Part shown: positions 26,657-36,514 of the stretch, in pieces
How positions within the stretch are numbered: the stretch's first letter is position 1
Layout of the letters: every line of letters begins with the position of its first letter
Assembly: GCA_016934955.1 (NCBI GenBank)
Contig: JAFGRY010000037.1
Coordinates: 59,427-123,426 of the forward strand
Direction: 5' to 3'
Length of the DNA stretch: 64,000 bases
Origin: a bacterium
Lineage (GTDB): Bacteria > Zhuqueibacterota > QNDG01 > JAGLOF01
Translations under genes and position numbers: made by a program
The notes under the pieces: generated by a model
The model's database searches: none
What the model saw: only the letters and a program-made list of their open reading frames with translations
What the model was told of the DNA's origin: nothing

Positions 26657-27135
26657 CGGGTTCCCGAGACATGATTCCGGAAAAATTCATTAAAATCAAG
26701 CGGTTTCTCCGTTTCCAGGTTGTCTCCATCGGCGGGACGCTGGTAAACATGGGCGTGTTCTGGCTGCTCTATCAGCGACTGGACCTTCCCTGGCCGATTG
26801 CGAGCGCCTGTGCTATTGAATTGGCGATCATTCACAACTTCACCTGGCACTATTTCAGAACCTGGAAAGACAGGATCAAAAAGCACGGTATTCGGGATTA
26901 TTTCAGGCGGCTGGTACATTACAATGCCGTGACCGCTTCGATCGATTTTGTCGTCAATATGGGCATTCTTGGAACATTGCTCAAGTATACGGATATTCAT
27001 CCTCTGCTTGCGAACTTCATCGGAATGGCAGCCGGCCCCCCCTTCAAATTTCTCGCCAATGAGTTTTTCATCTTCCGGCATAAATTGCTTCACCCGCACC
27101 AGGAGAATCCTCCTAACAATCAATCACAGCCATAA
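26638..27135 (+). CDS. GtrA-family membrane protein
   Basis: A 165-residue protein with the four-helix GtrA pattern: 'RFQVVSIGGTLVNMGVFWLLYQ', 'IASACAIELAIIHNFTWHYFRTW' (the conserved N-F-x-W region), 'YNAVTASIDFVVNMGILGTLL' and 'ANFIGMAAGPPFKFLANEFFIF'. GtrA proteins are thought to flip or help transfer lipid-linked sugars. The ATG at 26638 has AGGA upstream and overlaps the previous gene; ATG 26671 is the alternative and fits the domain start. Coupled to the CDP-alcohol transferase. Confidence 0.88.
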   Translation: MGQGSLTGSRDMIPEKFIKIKRFLRFQVVSIGGTLVNMGVFWLLYQRLDLPWPIASACAIELAIIHNFTWHYFRTWKDRIKKHGIRDYFRRLVHYNAVTASIDFVVNMGILGTLLKYTDIHPLLANFIGMAAGPPFKFLANEFFIFRHKLLHPHQENPPNNQSQP

Positions 27136-27222
27136 TGCCAGCCGGGAATTAATGCTGTACATTGCCCGGATTATTGAATAGATTTCATTGTCAGGCCGTG
27201 TAACAGACCGGAGGACAGCGAG

Positions 27223-28380
27223 GTGTCTCCATCAGTTCCGAATCATCCAGTTATCAGTTCCGCGGACGTGGTGCGTCCCACCCGGGTCGATGTCAGTCTT
27301 CCCCGGCTCAGAGGCAATTTCAGGGCTATTAAAAAAAAGGTCGGCTCAGCCGCTATCATGCCGGTGCTGAAAGCGAACGCCTACGGGCACGGTCTCGTGG
27401 AGGTCGCCCGGCTCATGGAGAGCCTCGGGGCCGATTATCTGGGAGTGGCGGTGCTGGAGGAGGGCATTCTGCTCAGGGAAACGGGCATCACCATGCCCAT
27501 TCTCGTGCTCGGCGGTATTCTCGGCAACCAGATCCCCCATTTTCTGGAATATGATCTTTCCATCACCGCATCCTCCGTCGACAAACTGCTTCAGATAAAC
27601 GATGCAGCGGCGGCCCGGAAAAAAAAGGCCACCGTACACCTGAAATTCGACACCGGTATGGAGCGCATCGGCGTGCACTACTATAATGCCGAACCGATGA
27701 TCAAAGCGTCAGGATCCTGTGATCACGTCATCGTCGAAGGCGTCTACTCTCATTTCGCCAATTCCGATGAATCGGATCTTGCCCACGCCCGGCTTCAGCT
27801 CGAGCGCTTTCAGCGCATTCTCGAAACATTCACCAGGCTGGGAATCCCTCAGCCGCCCCTGCAGCATATCGCCAATTCCGGGGCCGTTCTCCAGATGCCG
27901 GAGTCCTATTGTACGATGGTCAGGCCGGGCATCATCCTCTACGGCGTGTACCCGTCACCGCACGTCACGCGGACAGTGGCCGTGAAACCGGCCCTTACCT
28001 GGAAATCCCGGGTCGTCTATTTCAAGCATATCACTCCCGGACATCCGGTCGGATACGGGTCGACATGGGAAACCGATCACACGGTACACGCCGTTACCGT
28101 GCCGGTGGGCTACGGCGACGGCTATTTCAGGACCATGTCCCACAAGGCAGAGGTCATCATCGGCACCACCCGCTATCCGGTAATCGGCACCATTTCCATG
28201 GATCAGATCGTCGTCAACCTGGAATCCGGCAGCGCCTATAACGGGGATGAAGTCGTGCTCATCGGAGAATCGGGGAGTGAACGTATCAGCTGTGAAGAGC
28301 TTGCCCGCTGGGCGGGCACCATTCCCTATGAAATCCTCACCAACATCAACACGCGGGTTCCCCGCCAGTATCACGAGTGA
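27223..28380 (+). CDS. alr: Alanine racemase
   Basis: A 385-residue PLP enzyme making D-alanine for peptidoglycan. The PLP lysine is in 'IMPVLKANAYGHGLVEVAR', the substrate Arg/Tyr side in 'HLKFDTGMERIGVHY', the second catalytic Tyr in 'VPVGYGDGYFRTM', and the C-terminal beta domain has 'GTISMDQIVVNLE' and 'EELARWAGTIPYEILTNI'. The start is GTG with GAGG upstream; other in-frame ATGs lie inside the conserved domain. It is followed by a bidirectional terminator at a convergent junction. Confidence 0.96.
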   Translation: MSPSVPNHPVISSADVVRPTRVDVSLPRLRGNFRAIKKKVGSAAIMPVLKANAYGHGLVEVARLMESLGADYLGVAVLEEGILLRETGITMPILVLGGILGNQIPHFLEYDLSITASSVDKLLQINDAAAARKKKATVHLKFDTGMERIGVHYYNAEPMIKASGSCDHVIVEGVYSHFANSDESDLAHARLQLERFQRILETFTRLGIPQPPLQHIANSGAVLQMPESYCTMVRPGIILYGVYPSPHVTRTVAVKPALTWKSRVVYFKHITPGHPVGYGSTWETDHTVHAVTVPVGYGDGYFRTMSHKAEVIIGTTRYPVIGTISMDQIVVNLESGSAYNGDEVVLIGESGSERISCEELARWAGTIPYEILTNINTRVPRQYHE

Positions 28381-28464
28381 CCCGCCGCGTTGCGGCGGGG
28401 TATCAGGGGGGGCAGCGCGGGGACGGGAGACCATAACCCGTATTTTTCAATACTGCATGTATTA

Positions 28465-28494
28465 AAAAAGGGATCCTTCGCAGGATCCCTTTTT
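28465..28494. terminator. Bidirectional intrinsic terminator between alr and the PorV-like gene
   Basis: Perfect inverted repeat AAAAAGGGATCC/GGATCCCTTTTT with a 6-nt loop, giving a G+C stem followed by T runs on both strands. It lies between convergent genes (alr stop 28380, PorV-like stop 28522) and would end both transcripts, including the 12-kb sigma-54 operon. Confidence 0.9.
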
Positions 28495-28521
28495 CATTTT
28501 TACAGAATAGCGTCGGCGGGG

Positions 28522-29793
28522 CTATTTCTTCTCCATGAGAAAATCACCGACCTTCAAGAGGTAGCCCTGTTTCATCCATTCCACCTTCACAGCGGAATTG
28601 TCGGTTTTAACAACCGCGACCTGCACCTCTCCAATAAGCACCTTCTGTTCTTCCTTGTCGCCGGGAAGCTTCTCGTTCCGGTACACTTCCAGCATGAGCC
28701 CGGTAGTGATCCCCGTCTTCTGTCCGGCGTTGATAAGCGCGAAATTAGGATTTTCGGGCAGCGTTTTGGTGATTCGCGCGGTAAATCCCGCGAGCAGCAT
28801 TCCGGCCTCGCCGTTCACCCTGCCCGGCGCCGCTTCCCGCGCTGGAATGTAATCATATTTGGTGCCGCCGAACTTCAGCCGCAGCGACACCCGGTGCATG
28901 AATGTGAGATCCATGGGATCCTTGCCGAAACTGTAATCGAGAGCGAACATCATCGTGTTCAGCGGCACGGCCACGTATCCGCCGCCCACGATTCCTTTAC
29001 CGTCATACCCGGCACGCAAACCGAAATTAGGGGTGACCGGATACTCGATACCGGCACGGATGGTCCCTTTCTGTTTCTGCACCATGTGATAATCGAGAGT
29101 AAAACGGGCATTGTTGTTAAACGGTCTCAGCGCGCCTCCGAGGCGGTACACCATGGGATATGTCTCTTCCAGCCCGGACTCGGTGTTCCAGGAAACACGG
29201 GTGCTCATATCCTGAATAGCGAGACCGACCAGGATCTTCGGTGACACCGCATACCGCACACCCAGATCGAATCCATATCCTGTCGACTGATAATCGGCCA
29301 GGCCGTGAGAAAGATATTTCAGGCTGAGGCCGGCACATACTCCCGGCTGTATCTCGTATGCATAGGAAATGTAGAAGGCATTTTCCGAATTCGACAGAGC
29401 TCCGGTGATATCACCGGCCAGATCCCGGCCCTCGATACCGCCGACGCCGAAATTGATGAATCCCACACCCACGGCTCCGTAATTACGGATCGGTATGCCA
29501 AGAGCGAAAAAATTGTATTTCCTGTCCAGTGACAGGGCGGTGTAGGTCCCGACCAGCTCATAAAACCGCAGCGTCGCCAGACCTGCCGGATTCCAGTAGA
29601 GCGCGCTGGGGTCATCCGCCAGAGCCGTGAATGCTCCTCCCATGCCGAGCGCCCGGGAACTCACCCCGTTTCGCAGGAAAGCCCCCGGCTGACCCCCGTC
29701 TCCGCTCTGAGCCGAGAGCGGAACCGCTGCCGAGAAAAGCACCGCGGCCAACAGGCATACCGCACACAGGTGTTTTGGATAGGTATTTTTCAT
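28522..29793 (-). CDS. PorV/PorQ-like outer-membrane barrel protein
   Basis: A 423-residue protein with a signal peptide (CAVCLLAAVLFSAAVPLSAQ). The family start is clear: 'GVSSRALGMGGAFTALADDPSALYWNPAGLA'. Barrel-like strands follow to about residue 310. PorV carries T9SS substrates to the attachment step in Bacteroidota; related proteins occur widely in FCB phyla. The last ~110 residues (after 'PAREAAPGRVNGEAG') form a separate mixed alpha/beta domain ('PNFALINAGQKTGITTGLMLEVYRN', 'LIGEVQVAVVKTDNSAVKV') that is not normal for PorV and looks like a small periplasmic binding fold. Last gene of the sigma-54 operon, 18 nt after the 1955-residue gene. Confidence 0.85.
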   Translation of the reverse strand: MKNTYPKHLCAVCLLAAVLFSAAVPLSAQSGDGGQPGAFLRNGVSSRALGMGGAFTALADDPSALYWNPAGLATLRFYELVGTYTALSLDRKYNFFALGIPIRNYGAVGVGFINFGVGGIEGRDLAGDITGALSNSENAFYISYAYEIQPGVCAGLSLKYLSHGLADYQSTGYGFDLGVRYAVSPKILVGLAIQDMSTRVSWNTESGLEETYPMVYRLGGALRPFNNNARFTLDYHMVQKQKGTIRAGIEYPVTPNFGLRAGYDGKGIVGGGYVAVPLNTMMFALDYSFGKDPMDLTFMHRVSLRLKFGGTKYDYIPAREAAPGRVNGEAGMLLAGFTARITKTLPENPNFALINAGQKTGITTGLMLEVYRNEKLPGDKEEQKVLIGEVQVAVVKTDNSAVKVEWMKQGYLLKVGDFLMEKK

Positions 29794-29811
29794 ATGTACC
29801 TTACCTTCTTG

Positions 29812-32800
29812 TTATCTTAAGACAACGATTTTCCTGACATACACTTTGCCGGAACCAGTCGACAACACGCAGAAATACACATTGTTCGCCACCACCGTAC
29901 CGTTTCCGTTCTTGCCGTCCCACACGGCGACATACTCGGTTTCCGCGTCGGCACTCACGTTATCCTGCAGCACACGTACGAGCTGACTGCTCACATCATA
30001 GATTTTCAGCGAAACGGTGGTCTTGTTCGGCAGCATGTACTTGATCGCGGTGGTCGATTCCTCGCCGGATCCGTCCGGATTGAAGGGATTCGGCCAGTTG
30101 ATGATCTGGCCCGGAGCAATGTGGGGCGTTGCCGCACTGAGCCGGAAATAACTGAAATGACTCACCCAGAATGTCACGGTGCCGGCATCGAGATCGACAA
30201 CCGGATTCGGGATTTCCACCCACTCCTTATCCGCGGTCGTATAGCTGTACACCTTTATGTTCGCAGTGGTTTTAATGCCGAGCCTGGCGATTTCACTCAA
30301 CGGGAAGGGAATGACGATCTTCACCGGTGTGCTGAACTGAATGCCGTCCGGCCCGAAATAGTAGACGCTGCCCAGGATGTATTGGGCGGTACTGTCGGAA
30401 ATATCGGGGGCGACATCGACCTTGCCGATCAGAAGATTCATTTCATCATGGATGATCCCGCCCGGAATGGTAATGGTAACCCCGTCAGGATGGGTTACTT
30501 TCACTTCCGTCAGCTGAACCGGAACCGGCGCTTCATACGCGTTGAGAATTCTCGAGCTGCCGGTCTTGAACACGATTTGAGCGTTGGATATCTGATTTGA
30601 CGGATTCGCGTTATCACGGCAGGAAACGAGTACACTGACCGTTTCTTCTGTTCCGAACTCGGCCGCCGGTGCGTAGAGAACCCTGTACCCGTTATCGATC
30701 GCTTCGATCTCGGCCCCGGGCTGGGGTACTCCGCTGAACACGATGCTCACTCCCTTGACGGTGATGTGCAGGGAATTCAGGTTTACCCCGTAGATGTCGT
30801 CAACCACTTTGAACTCGAGTCCGGTGTTGACCGGCAGGTTTTCCGACCCGGTCTCGGGATACGATTCGGAAATATAGGGAGGCTGATTGTCCGCCAGCAT
30901 GAATCTCGCGATAACGGTGGTGTCGGAAAGGATGTAGAGATCCTGCGGATTACTCGTGCCGAACAGTGCCCCGGACCAGCCGACAAACTTGTACCCGGAT
31001 TCGGGCACCGCTGAAAATCGCACATGCGTTCTCAGGTTGTACACGCCGTTCACGGGAGCGGGATTCGCGATGATCGTCCCCCCTTCACCGATTTCTTCAT
31101 TGCCGTCAGGATCCTCATAGATCACACGTGTCGTCACCTTGTGCGTCACCAGTGAATATTCGGCAAGCACACTGTGTGATTTATTCATTACCAGATTCAG
31201 CGTATCGTTGGTTGAGGAAGTGGTCCCCGTCCAGCCGTCGAACTGATACGAACTGTCCAGAAGGGTCGTTACCAGCTGCACGGTCTCGCCTTTGGCGTAC
31301 CATGTTTTCGCCGGATCGACGACAATGCTGCCCTTGCCCTCGGGCACGACGCCGTAACTCAGCTTGTAAAGCGTATCCCATACCGCTGTTTCGATAACGG
31401 GCACGACCATGCTCACGGTGTGAACCGAGTCGCTGCCGTTATATCCGCCGGAGGAAGTGCTCGACCAGCGTTTGAACACATACCTGGTGTTGTTGTTCTT
31501 TTCAACGGTTCGCGTGGTGATTCCGAATGTGCCGGACTTGGGCGGGAGCACGTCATCGAACCAGCTGCCCGACTTGGTTGAGTCGGGATAGGGATTCCCG
31601 TGCGGTGACCGCACCACCAGCTGGTACTGTTTCTTGAAATTCGCCGTGATGGCTTCACTGGCCGAGGGGACATATTTAAAGCCCTGGTCGTTGTCATCCC
31701 GATTACTCCAGTCAGTGAATAGATAGCGTATATAGTTCTGGCCGTCCAAGAGCTGGGGTGAATCAGTGGAAAACCAGTAGGTGTTACCGATCACCAGGTT
31801 GAATGTACTGTCCTGACTGAATTTCGTGCCGTCGATGTAGTAGCCGAGCCCCGGCGGATTGGTGCCCACCTCGATGGGAACGAATGTGCCGAAATGCGCG
31901 GCGACCGTTCTGGGGAAACTCATGACCAGCGATTTAGGACGGTCAAGCCCGGTGAGGGCGCCGCTCCAGCCTCCCCAGAGGTACCCCTCACTTTCCACCG
32001 GGGTCAGGAGTACCGATATACCGCTTCTGTACCAGCCTCCGGGAGGATTCAACGTGACCGTGCCGCCGCCCGGCGGATCGATATTGACTTTGAGTCTGTT
32101 CTGACGCTCCCAGGTCGCGGTTTCGGTCACGGGATTGTTCATCACAACGGAGGACACGTTGGTCTTGATGAGGGTTGTATCGTCTTCGGAATAACTGCCG
32201 GTGCCGGTACCGCTCCATTCAATGAGTTTGTATCGGACACTGTCGGACTGCATATAGGGATCGGTGACGCCGAACACCGCCGTGTTGCCGCTGAAGTACC
32301 AGCCATGGCCGTACGGATTACCGTACTGGCTGGATATGGTGAGCAGGTACTGCATTCTCCAGTTCGCTTTGATCTGTTTCGGGGCGTTGACCGTAATCGC
32401 CGCTGTTTTGGATGTTCCTGTATGGTCTCCCGTCCATTCCGTAAATACCCAGCGTGAGAACCCATCCACCTGCACCGGTGACGTGACCGCAATCGAAGCA
32501 GTGCCGTTTTCATCGTACCAGCCGGCACCGGTCGGACTGTCATGGTCCGAATCGATGGTCACTTTATACTCGGCGTCGACATTGATCATGAGCACCAGGT
32601 CATTGGCCGGTACGGTGATGGTGCGGGCGGTATCATTGGGTCCGTCACCCCATCCGTCAAACGTGTACCGGATGGTGTCACCGATGGTCTGAACGGTATT
32701 GACCCGGAAGGAAAACGATTCTCCTTCCTCGGTCGAGAACGAATGGGGTGTCGCGACTTTCACCCATTGTGCGCTCTCATTCAAATACTGAAATTCCACA

Positions 32801-35679
32801 CCCTCATGATCGGCGTCAACCTGAAGGTGAATGAAATCCTGAAAATTTGCCGTCACTTCTTTCGGTTCGCTGATGATGAGATTCTGTGGATTTGTCGGGC
32901 CGGTCAGGTCTCCGGTAAACTCCGTGAAGGGATCGGCCGGACCCGGTACCGCGAGAACACTCACGGTGGAACCCGCATCATACCAGGTGGACCCGCTGCC
33001 GTACCAGGCTCCCGCCGGCGACAGCTGAATCGTCCCGGTTCCAGGGGGTTTGACTCGCGTAGTCAGCGTATACTGTTTCTGCCAGTTCACGGTTTCGATT
33101 ATACAGGTGTCGATGGTAATGGTGCGTGTCTTCTGTGTTCCCGTATATGATCCTTCTCCGGTTCCGATCCAGTTCTTGAAATAGTACCGTTCATCCACAT
33201 CGAGAGTAATGGTGTCTTCCACTACCGAGATAGTGGCTGATTCGCCCTCTTCGTACCAGCCTTCGCCGGATGCTGTTCCGAAAGCGGACCGAACCTCCAG
33301 GAGGAATTCGGTACCCCACACCGCCTCTTCTGTGATGGCATTTGTCATAATGACGGCATGGGCGCTGTCCGGACCGGTATACGCGCTGATCCCCGTTCCG
33401 CTCCAGCCGTTGAAACTGTACCGCGTGCAGTCCCCTTTTTCAATGGCCGTCATATTGATATGGAAGGATACGCCGGTACCCTCGTCGTACCAGCCTTCTC
33501 CCGTGGCCGTCCCCGGGCCGGCGTTCAGATCCAGGTAGTGCTGGGGCTGGAACACCGCGGTGACCGTGCTGTTGATGCCCGGGACAATATAAGTGTTGTT
33601 CATCGGAGCGCCGTCGCTCCATTCGGTGAACCGGTAACGGGTCCCTTCCGCCTCTCCCTGCAGAGAATCGGAAACCAGAAGCGTGTGGGTCGAGTCTTTG
33701 AACCAGGTGAATGTTTTAACGGCCGTATACTTGATACCGTCAACGTAAAATTCCCGTCCCGTCGGGTTGGGACGCACGGTAATCTGCACCACTTTCGCGA
33801 AATATGATGTAGCCGTTTTCGCCCGGCTCATCAGTACCGTCACGGTATCGGTGGCGCTCGTTACGTCACCGCCCCAGCGTGACCACTGGTATCCCGTTGC
33901 CGGTTTTGCCTTGACACCGATCAGGATATTTTCATCGTACCACCCTCCGGAGGGATTGAGCGTGATACTGCCCCCGGCCGTCGGATCCGCCACTGTCGTC
34001 AATTTAAACTGCTTCTTCCAGAGAGCGGTTTGAGTGATCGGATTGTTCATGACAATGGTCTGTGACTGCAGCGGACCGGTATAGGCCCCCGCATCGGTTC
34101 CCTGCCATCCGGTAAAGCGGAACCGCTGACCGCTGATTTCGGCAGTGTATTCCGAATCGATGCTGAACGAGGCACTGCTGCCTTTCAGATACCAGCCCGC
34201 ACCGTCCGCGCTGCCCGGTCCGGCATTGAGCGTCAGCTGGTACGCGGTGTCGAACTCGGCGACCACCGTCGCTTCGGCATCGGACACCGTGTAGTTATGC
34301 ACCTGGGCGCCGCCGTCGCTCCAGCGGCGGAATTCGTACCGTTCGCCGAACGCTTCATTCTGAATGCTGCTGGAATCGGGTACACCAATGGTATGAACAT
34401 CGCCTTCGAACCAGGTGAACGATTTTGAAATATTGTATATAGTACCGTCAACGGTGTATTCCAGGTTCAACGGTGATGTTTTGATGATAATGGTAATCTC
34501 TTTCTTGAAATATGCGGTAACACTCTTGGAGGTGTCGATGGTCACCATGACGGTATTGCCTACCGGTGTCGTGGTGACGCCGCTGAAATAATCGAGCTGA
34601 AAGCCCTCTTCCCCGACCGCGAACACTTCCGCGACCGCTCCCTGATCATACCAGCGTCCCGGCGGATCGGGATAGATATTGCCGCACTGCACGGGGCTTT
34701 CGGCTGTGTGCAGATAAAACTGTTTCTGCCATACAGCCGTCTCGATGATCGGATGATTCATGGTGACTGTGTGCACACTGTCCGGTCCGCTGTACGCTCC
34801 GGTGCCTCCCGTTCCGATCCATCCCCGGAAATCATACCGTCTGTCGGTTCCGGCGGGAACGATTACCGAATCAACTGAAACCTGGGCGGTGCTTCCGGCA
34901 AAATACCAGCCCGAGCCATGTGTATTATTGAACGTGGAGACCGCATCGAGCCGGTACTGCGTGTCGAAAGAAGCGGTAATCGTCCAGGCTGTGCTCGGTC
35001 CGACAAAGGTATGCGATATCGCCTTCCCGTCGCTCCAGTTGTTGAACGAATAGCGGATCCCCTCCTCACCCCGGTCGCATATTTGCTGTGCCGCGATGGT
35101 GTAGACCGCCCCCTGGTTGCAGAGGTGTATTTTCCGGCCGTCCGAAGCGGTGATGAATTCCTCACCATTGAGCGTAAAAGGAAGTTGCGCGGGATTTGTC
35201 CTGATCGTCACCAACGTGACGGCGGCTGTCAGAGAATAGGCCACTGTATAACTCTGCCCGAAAGTTCCGTCTCCGCTGGAATACTCTGATGCCCAGGCCT
35301 GGAATTCGCTGTTGGTCTCCTTGTCCCACACTCTGTACAGTATCGGGTTGCCGTTTGTCGCCCCCGGGAGAAATGTACCGTTCGGCAGAGAAACCTTGAG
35401 TATGCTGGAAATTGCCAACGGTAATAAATGTCCCAGATTGTTCGGCGTGACTTTGGTGGCACCGACACACAGGTCTCCGTCGTACACCGCTACTTCATCA
35501 CCCTCGGTGAGAGTGTATGAAAGGACATCGAATGCATTGATGACAACAGCACGGTGAATACCGGTATTCTCCACCGGATCGAAATGCTCCAGGTCGTCCT
35601 GGCCGTAACTCAGCCCGGCTGCCGCCAGCAGCAACACGTTCAATGCTATATTCCGTAACAACCTCGTTTTTCTTCTCAA
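29812..35679 (-). CDS. Giant secreted repeat protein (InlB-type B repeats, ZU5-like domain, T9SS-type C-terminus)
   Basis: A 1955-residue exported protein. The start is TTG with AGGTG 7 nt upstream; no ATG is near. A signal peptide (ending LSYGQDD) precedes an N-terminal 'GDEVAVYDGDLCVGA' domain (~residues 30-150) shared with its operon neighbours. Residues ~160-1600 are tandem divergent B-repeat units of ~80-95 residues, with recurring 'YRFTEWSDG', 'GWYDEGT', 'FNGWSGTG..YTGPDS' and 'T..A.WQKQ'. Then come an Ig/Big-like segment ('SESYPETGSENLPVNTG') and a ZU5-like domain ('VTITIPGGIIHDEMNLLIG'). The FlgD-like/T9SS end reads 'NWPNPFNPDGSGEE...VWDGKNGNG' to 'KIVVLR'. Probably an elongated surface or adhesion protein. 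Confidence 0.88.
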   Translation of the reverse strand: MRRKTRLLRNIALNVLLLAAAGLSYGQDDLEHFDPVENTGIHRAVVINAFDVLSYTLTEGDEVAVYDGDLCVGATKVTPNNLGHLLPLAISSILKVSLPNGTFLPGATNGNPILYRVWDKETNSEFQAWASEYSSGDGTFGQSYTVAYSLTAAVTLVTIRTNPAQLPFTLNGEEFITASDGRKIHLCNQGAVYTIAAQQICDRGEEGIRYSFNNWSDGKAISHTFVGPSTAWTITASFDTQYRLDAVSTFNNTHGSGWYFAGSTAQVSVDSVIVPAGTDRRYDFRGWIGTGGTGAYSGPDSVHTVTMNHPIIETAVWQKQFYLHTAESPVQCGNIYPDPPGRWYDQGAVAEVFAVGEEGFQLDYFSGVTTTPVGNTVMVTIDTSKSVTAYFKKEITIIIKTSPLNLEYTVDGTIYNISKSFTWFEGDVHTIGVPDSSSIQNEAFGERYEFRRWSDGGAQVHNYTVSDAEATVVAEFDTAYQLTLNAGPGSADGAGWYLKGSSASFSIDSEYTAEISGQRFRFTGWQGTDAGAYTGPLQSQTIVMNNPITQTALWKKQFKLTTVADPTAGGSITLNPSGGWYDENILIGVKAKPATGYQWSRWGGDVTSATDTVTVLMSRAKTATSYFAKVVQITVRPNPTGREFYVDGIKYTAVKTFTWFKDSTHTLLVSDSLQGEAEGTRYRFTEWSDGAPMNNTYIVPGINSTVTAVFQPQHYLDLNAGPGTATGEGWYDEGTGVSFHINMTAIEKGDCTRYSFNGWSGTGISAYTGPDSAHAVIMTNAITEEAVWGTEFLLEVRSAFGTASGEGWYEEGESATISVVEDTITLDVDERYYFKNWIGTGEGSYTGTQKTRTITIDTCIIETVNWQKQYTLTTRVKPPGTGTIQLSPAGAWYGSGSTWYDAGSTVSVLAVPGPADPFTEFTGDLTGPTNPQNLIISEPKEVTANFQDFIHLQVDADHEGVEFQYLNESAQWVKVATPHSFSTEEGESFSFRVNTVQTIGDTIRYTFDGWGDGPNDTARTITVPANDLVLMINVDAEYKVTIDSDHDSPTGAGWYDENGTASIAVTSPVQVDGFSRWVFTEWTGDHTGTSKTAAITVNAPKQIKANWRMQYLLTISSQYGNPYGHGWYFSGNTAVFGVTDPYMQSDSVRYKLIEWSGTGTGSYSEDDTTLIKTNVSSVVMNNPVTETATWERQNRLKVNIDPPGGGTVTLNPPGGWYRSGISVLLTPVESEGYLWGGWSGALTGLDRPKSLVMSFPRTVAAHFGTFVPIEVGTNPPGLGYYIDGTKFSQDSTFNLVIGNTYWFSTDSPQLLDGQNYIRYLFTDWSNRDDNDQGFKYVPSASEAITANFKKQYQLVVRSPHGNPYPDSTKSGSWFDDVLPPKSGTFGITTRTVEKNNNTRYVFKRWSSTSSGGYNGSDSVHTVSMVVPVIETAVWDTLYKLSYGVVPEGKGSIVVDPAKTWYAKGETVQLVTTLLDSSYQFDGWTGTTSSTNDTLNLVMNKSHSVLAEYSLVTHKVTTRVIYEDPDGNEEIGEGGTIIANPAPVNGVYNLRTHVRFSAVPESGYKFVGWSGALFGTSNPQDLYILSDTTVIARFMLADNQPPYISESYPETGSENLPVNTGLEFKVVDDIYGVNLNSLHITVKGVSIVFSGVPQPGAEIEAIDNGYRVLYAPAAEFGTEETVSVLVSCRDNANPSNQISNAQIVFKTGSSRILNAYEAPVPVQLTEVKVTHPDGVTITIPGGIIHDEMNLLIGKVDVAPDISDSTAQYILGSVYYFGPDGIQFSTPVKIVIPFPLSEIARLGIKTTANIKVYSYTTADKEWVEIPNPVVDLDAGTVTFWVSHFSYFRLSAATPHIAPGQIINWPNPFNPDGSGEESTTAIKYMLPNKTTVSLKIYDVSSQLVRVLQDNVSADAETEYVAVWDGKNGNGTVVANNVYFCVLSTGSGKVYVRKIVVLR

Positions 35680-35710
35680 GGCACACCTATAAATTGTTTT
35701 TAAATAATAA

Positions 35711-36442
35711 TTACCGCATCAGGAGCATCTTGCGCATCTCGCTTCTGCCGCCCGACCGCAGCATCAGGAGATAACTGCCGGAGGCCGCCTTCAATCCCCT
35801 GTCATCGGTACCGTCCCAGACAATCCGATAGGAACCTGGTCCCTGATGACGGTCCACGAGAGTTTTCACTTTACTGCCGGTGATTGTATAAATATCCATC
35901 CGTGTATTTCCGGCCCGGTCGAGGGTGTACCCGATAACGGTCTCAGGATTGAACGGATTTGGATAATTCTGCTCCAGCTGAAACGCAGCCGGTGTTCCCC
36001 CGGCGGGACTGACTGAGGTCAGCAGCGCCTGCAGCGTGCTGACAACGGTGAGAATATCACCGAAATAGCCGCCGCTTTCCAGTCCCGCCTCCGCATCGCC
36101 GGCAGAACCGGCACTGTGGGACCAGAGTTTGAAACGCATCTGATGTCCGGGTTTCGCCCCCGGCAGGACGGTTCCCGACGGAGTGACGTATTCAAGAATG
36201 GCGGAGCAGCCGAGCGGGAAACCGCCTTCGTATACCGCGGCGCCCACACAAAGATCACCGTCAAAAATGCCGATCTCGTCTCCCGGGGTCAGCTGCCCCC
36301 CGTCGATAAGAGCGTTCTGTATAACAACTGCACCTGTTTCACCCGTATTGTTCACCGGGTGAAAATACTGCTGAGCCGAAACAGAGACCGCCATCGCCAG
36401 AAAGACGACAGCAATCACGATGACATAATTCTTTGCCTTCAT
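35711..36442 (-). CDS. Short secreted protein: GDEI domain plus T9SS-type C-terminus
   Basis: A 243-residue protein started at the ATG with AGGGGGTG upstream (an earlier in-frame start lacks a signal peptide). The signal peptide (MKAKNYVIVIAVVFLAMAVSVSAQ) leads into one ~110-residue domain: 'YFHPVNNTGETGAVVIQNAL', 'TPGDEIGIFDGDLCVGAAVY', 'GTVLPGAKPGHQMRFKLW'. A linker and the T9SS/FlgD-like module follow ('LEQNYPNPFNPETVIGYTL', 'VWDGTDDRGLKAASGSYLLML', ending MLLMR). This is the minimal form of the architecture used by the two giant proteins flanking it in the operon. Confidence 0.85.
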   Translation of the reverse strand: MKAKNYVIVIAVVFLAMAVSVSAQQYFHPVNNTGETGAVVIQNALIDGGQLTPGDEIGIFDGDLCVGAAVYEGGFPLGCSAILEYVTPSGTVLPGAKPGHQMRFKLWSHSAGSAGDAEAGLESGGYFGDILTVVSTLQALLTSVSPAGGTPAAFQLEQNYPNPFNPETVIGYTLDRAGNTRMDIYTITGSKVKTLVDRHQGPGSYRIVWDGTDDRGLKAASGSYLLMLRSGGRSEMRKMLLMR

Positions 36443-36473
36443 AGTGACACCCCCTGCGGCAGAATACATCAAT

Positions 36474-36505
36474 GTGTACCGCCCGGGGTTGCCCGGGCGG
36501 TACAC
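36474..36505. repeat. Perfect 14-bp hairpin between the first two genes of the sigma-54 operon
   Basis: Arms GTGTACCGCCCGGG and CCCGGGCGGTACAC with a 4-nt loop, in the 72-bp gap between the LVIVD gene stop and the next start. No T run follows on the minus strand, so it is more likely an RNA-stabilising or processing hairpin, or a partial stop that makes the first gene more abundant, than a full terminator. Confidence 0.7.
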
Positions 36506-36514
36506 GGTTTGTTC

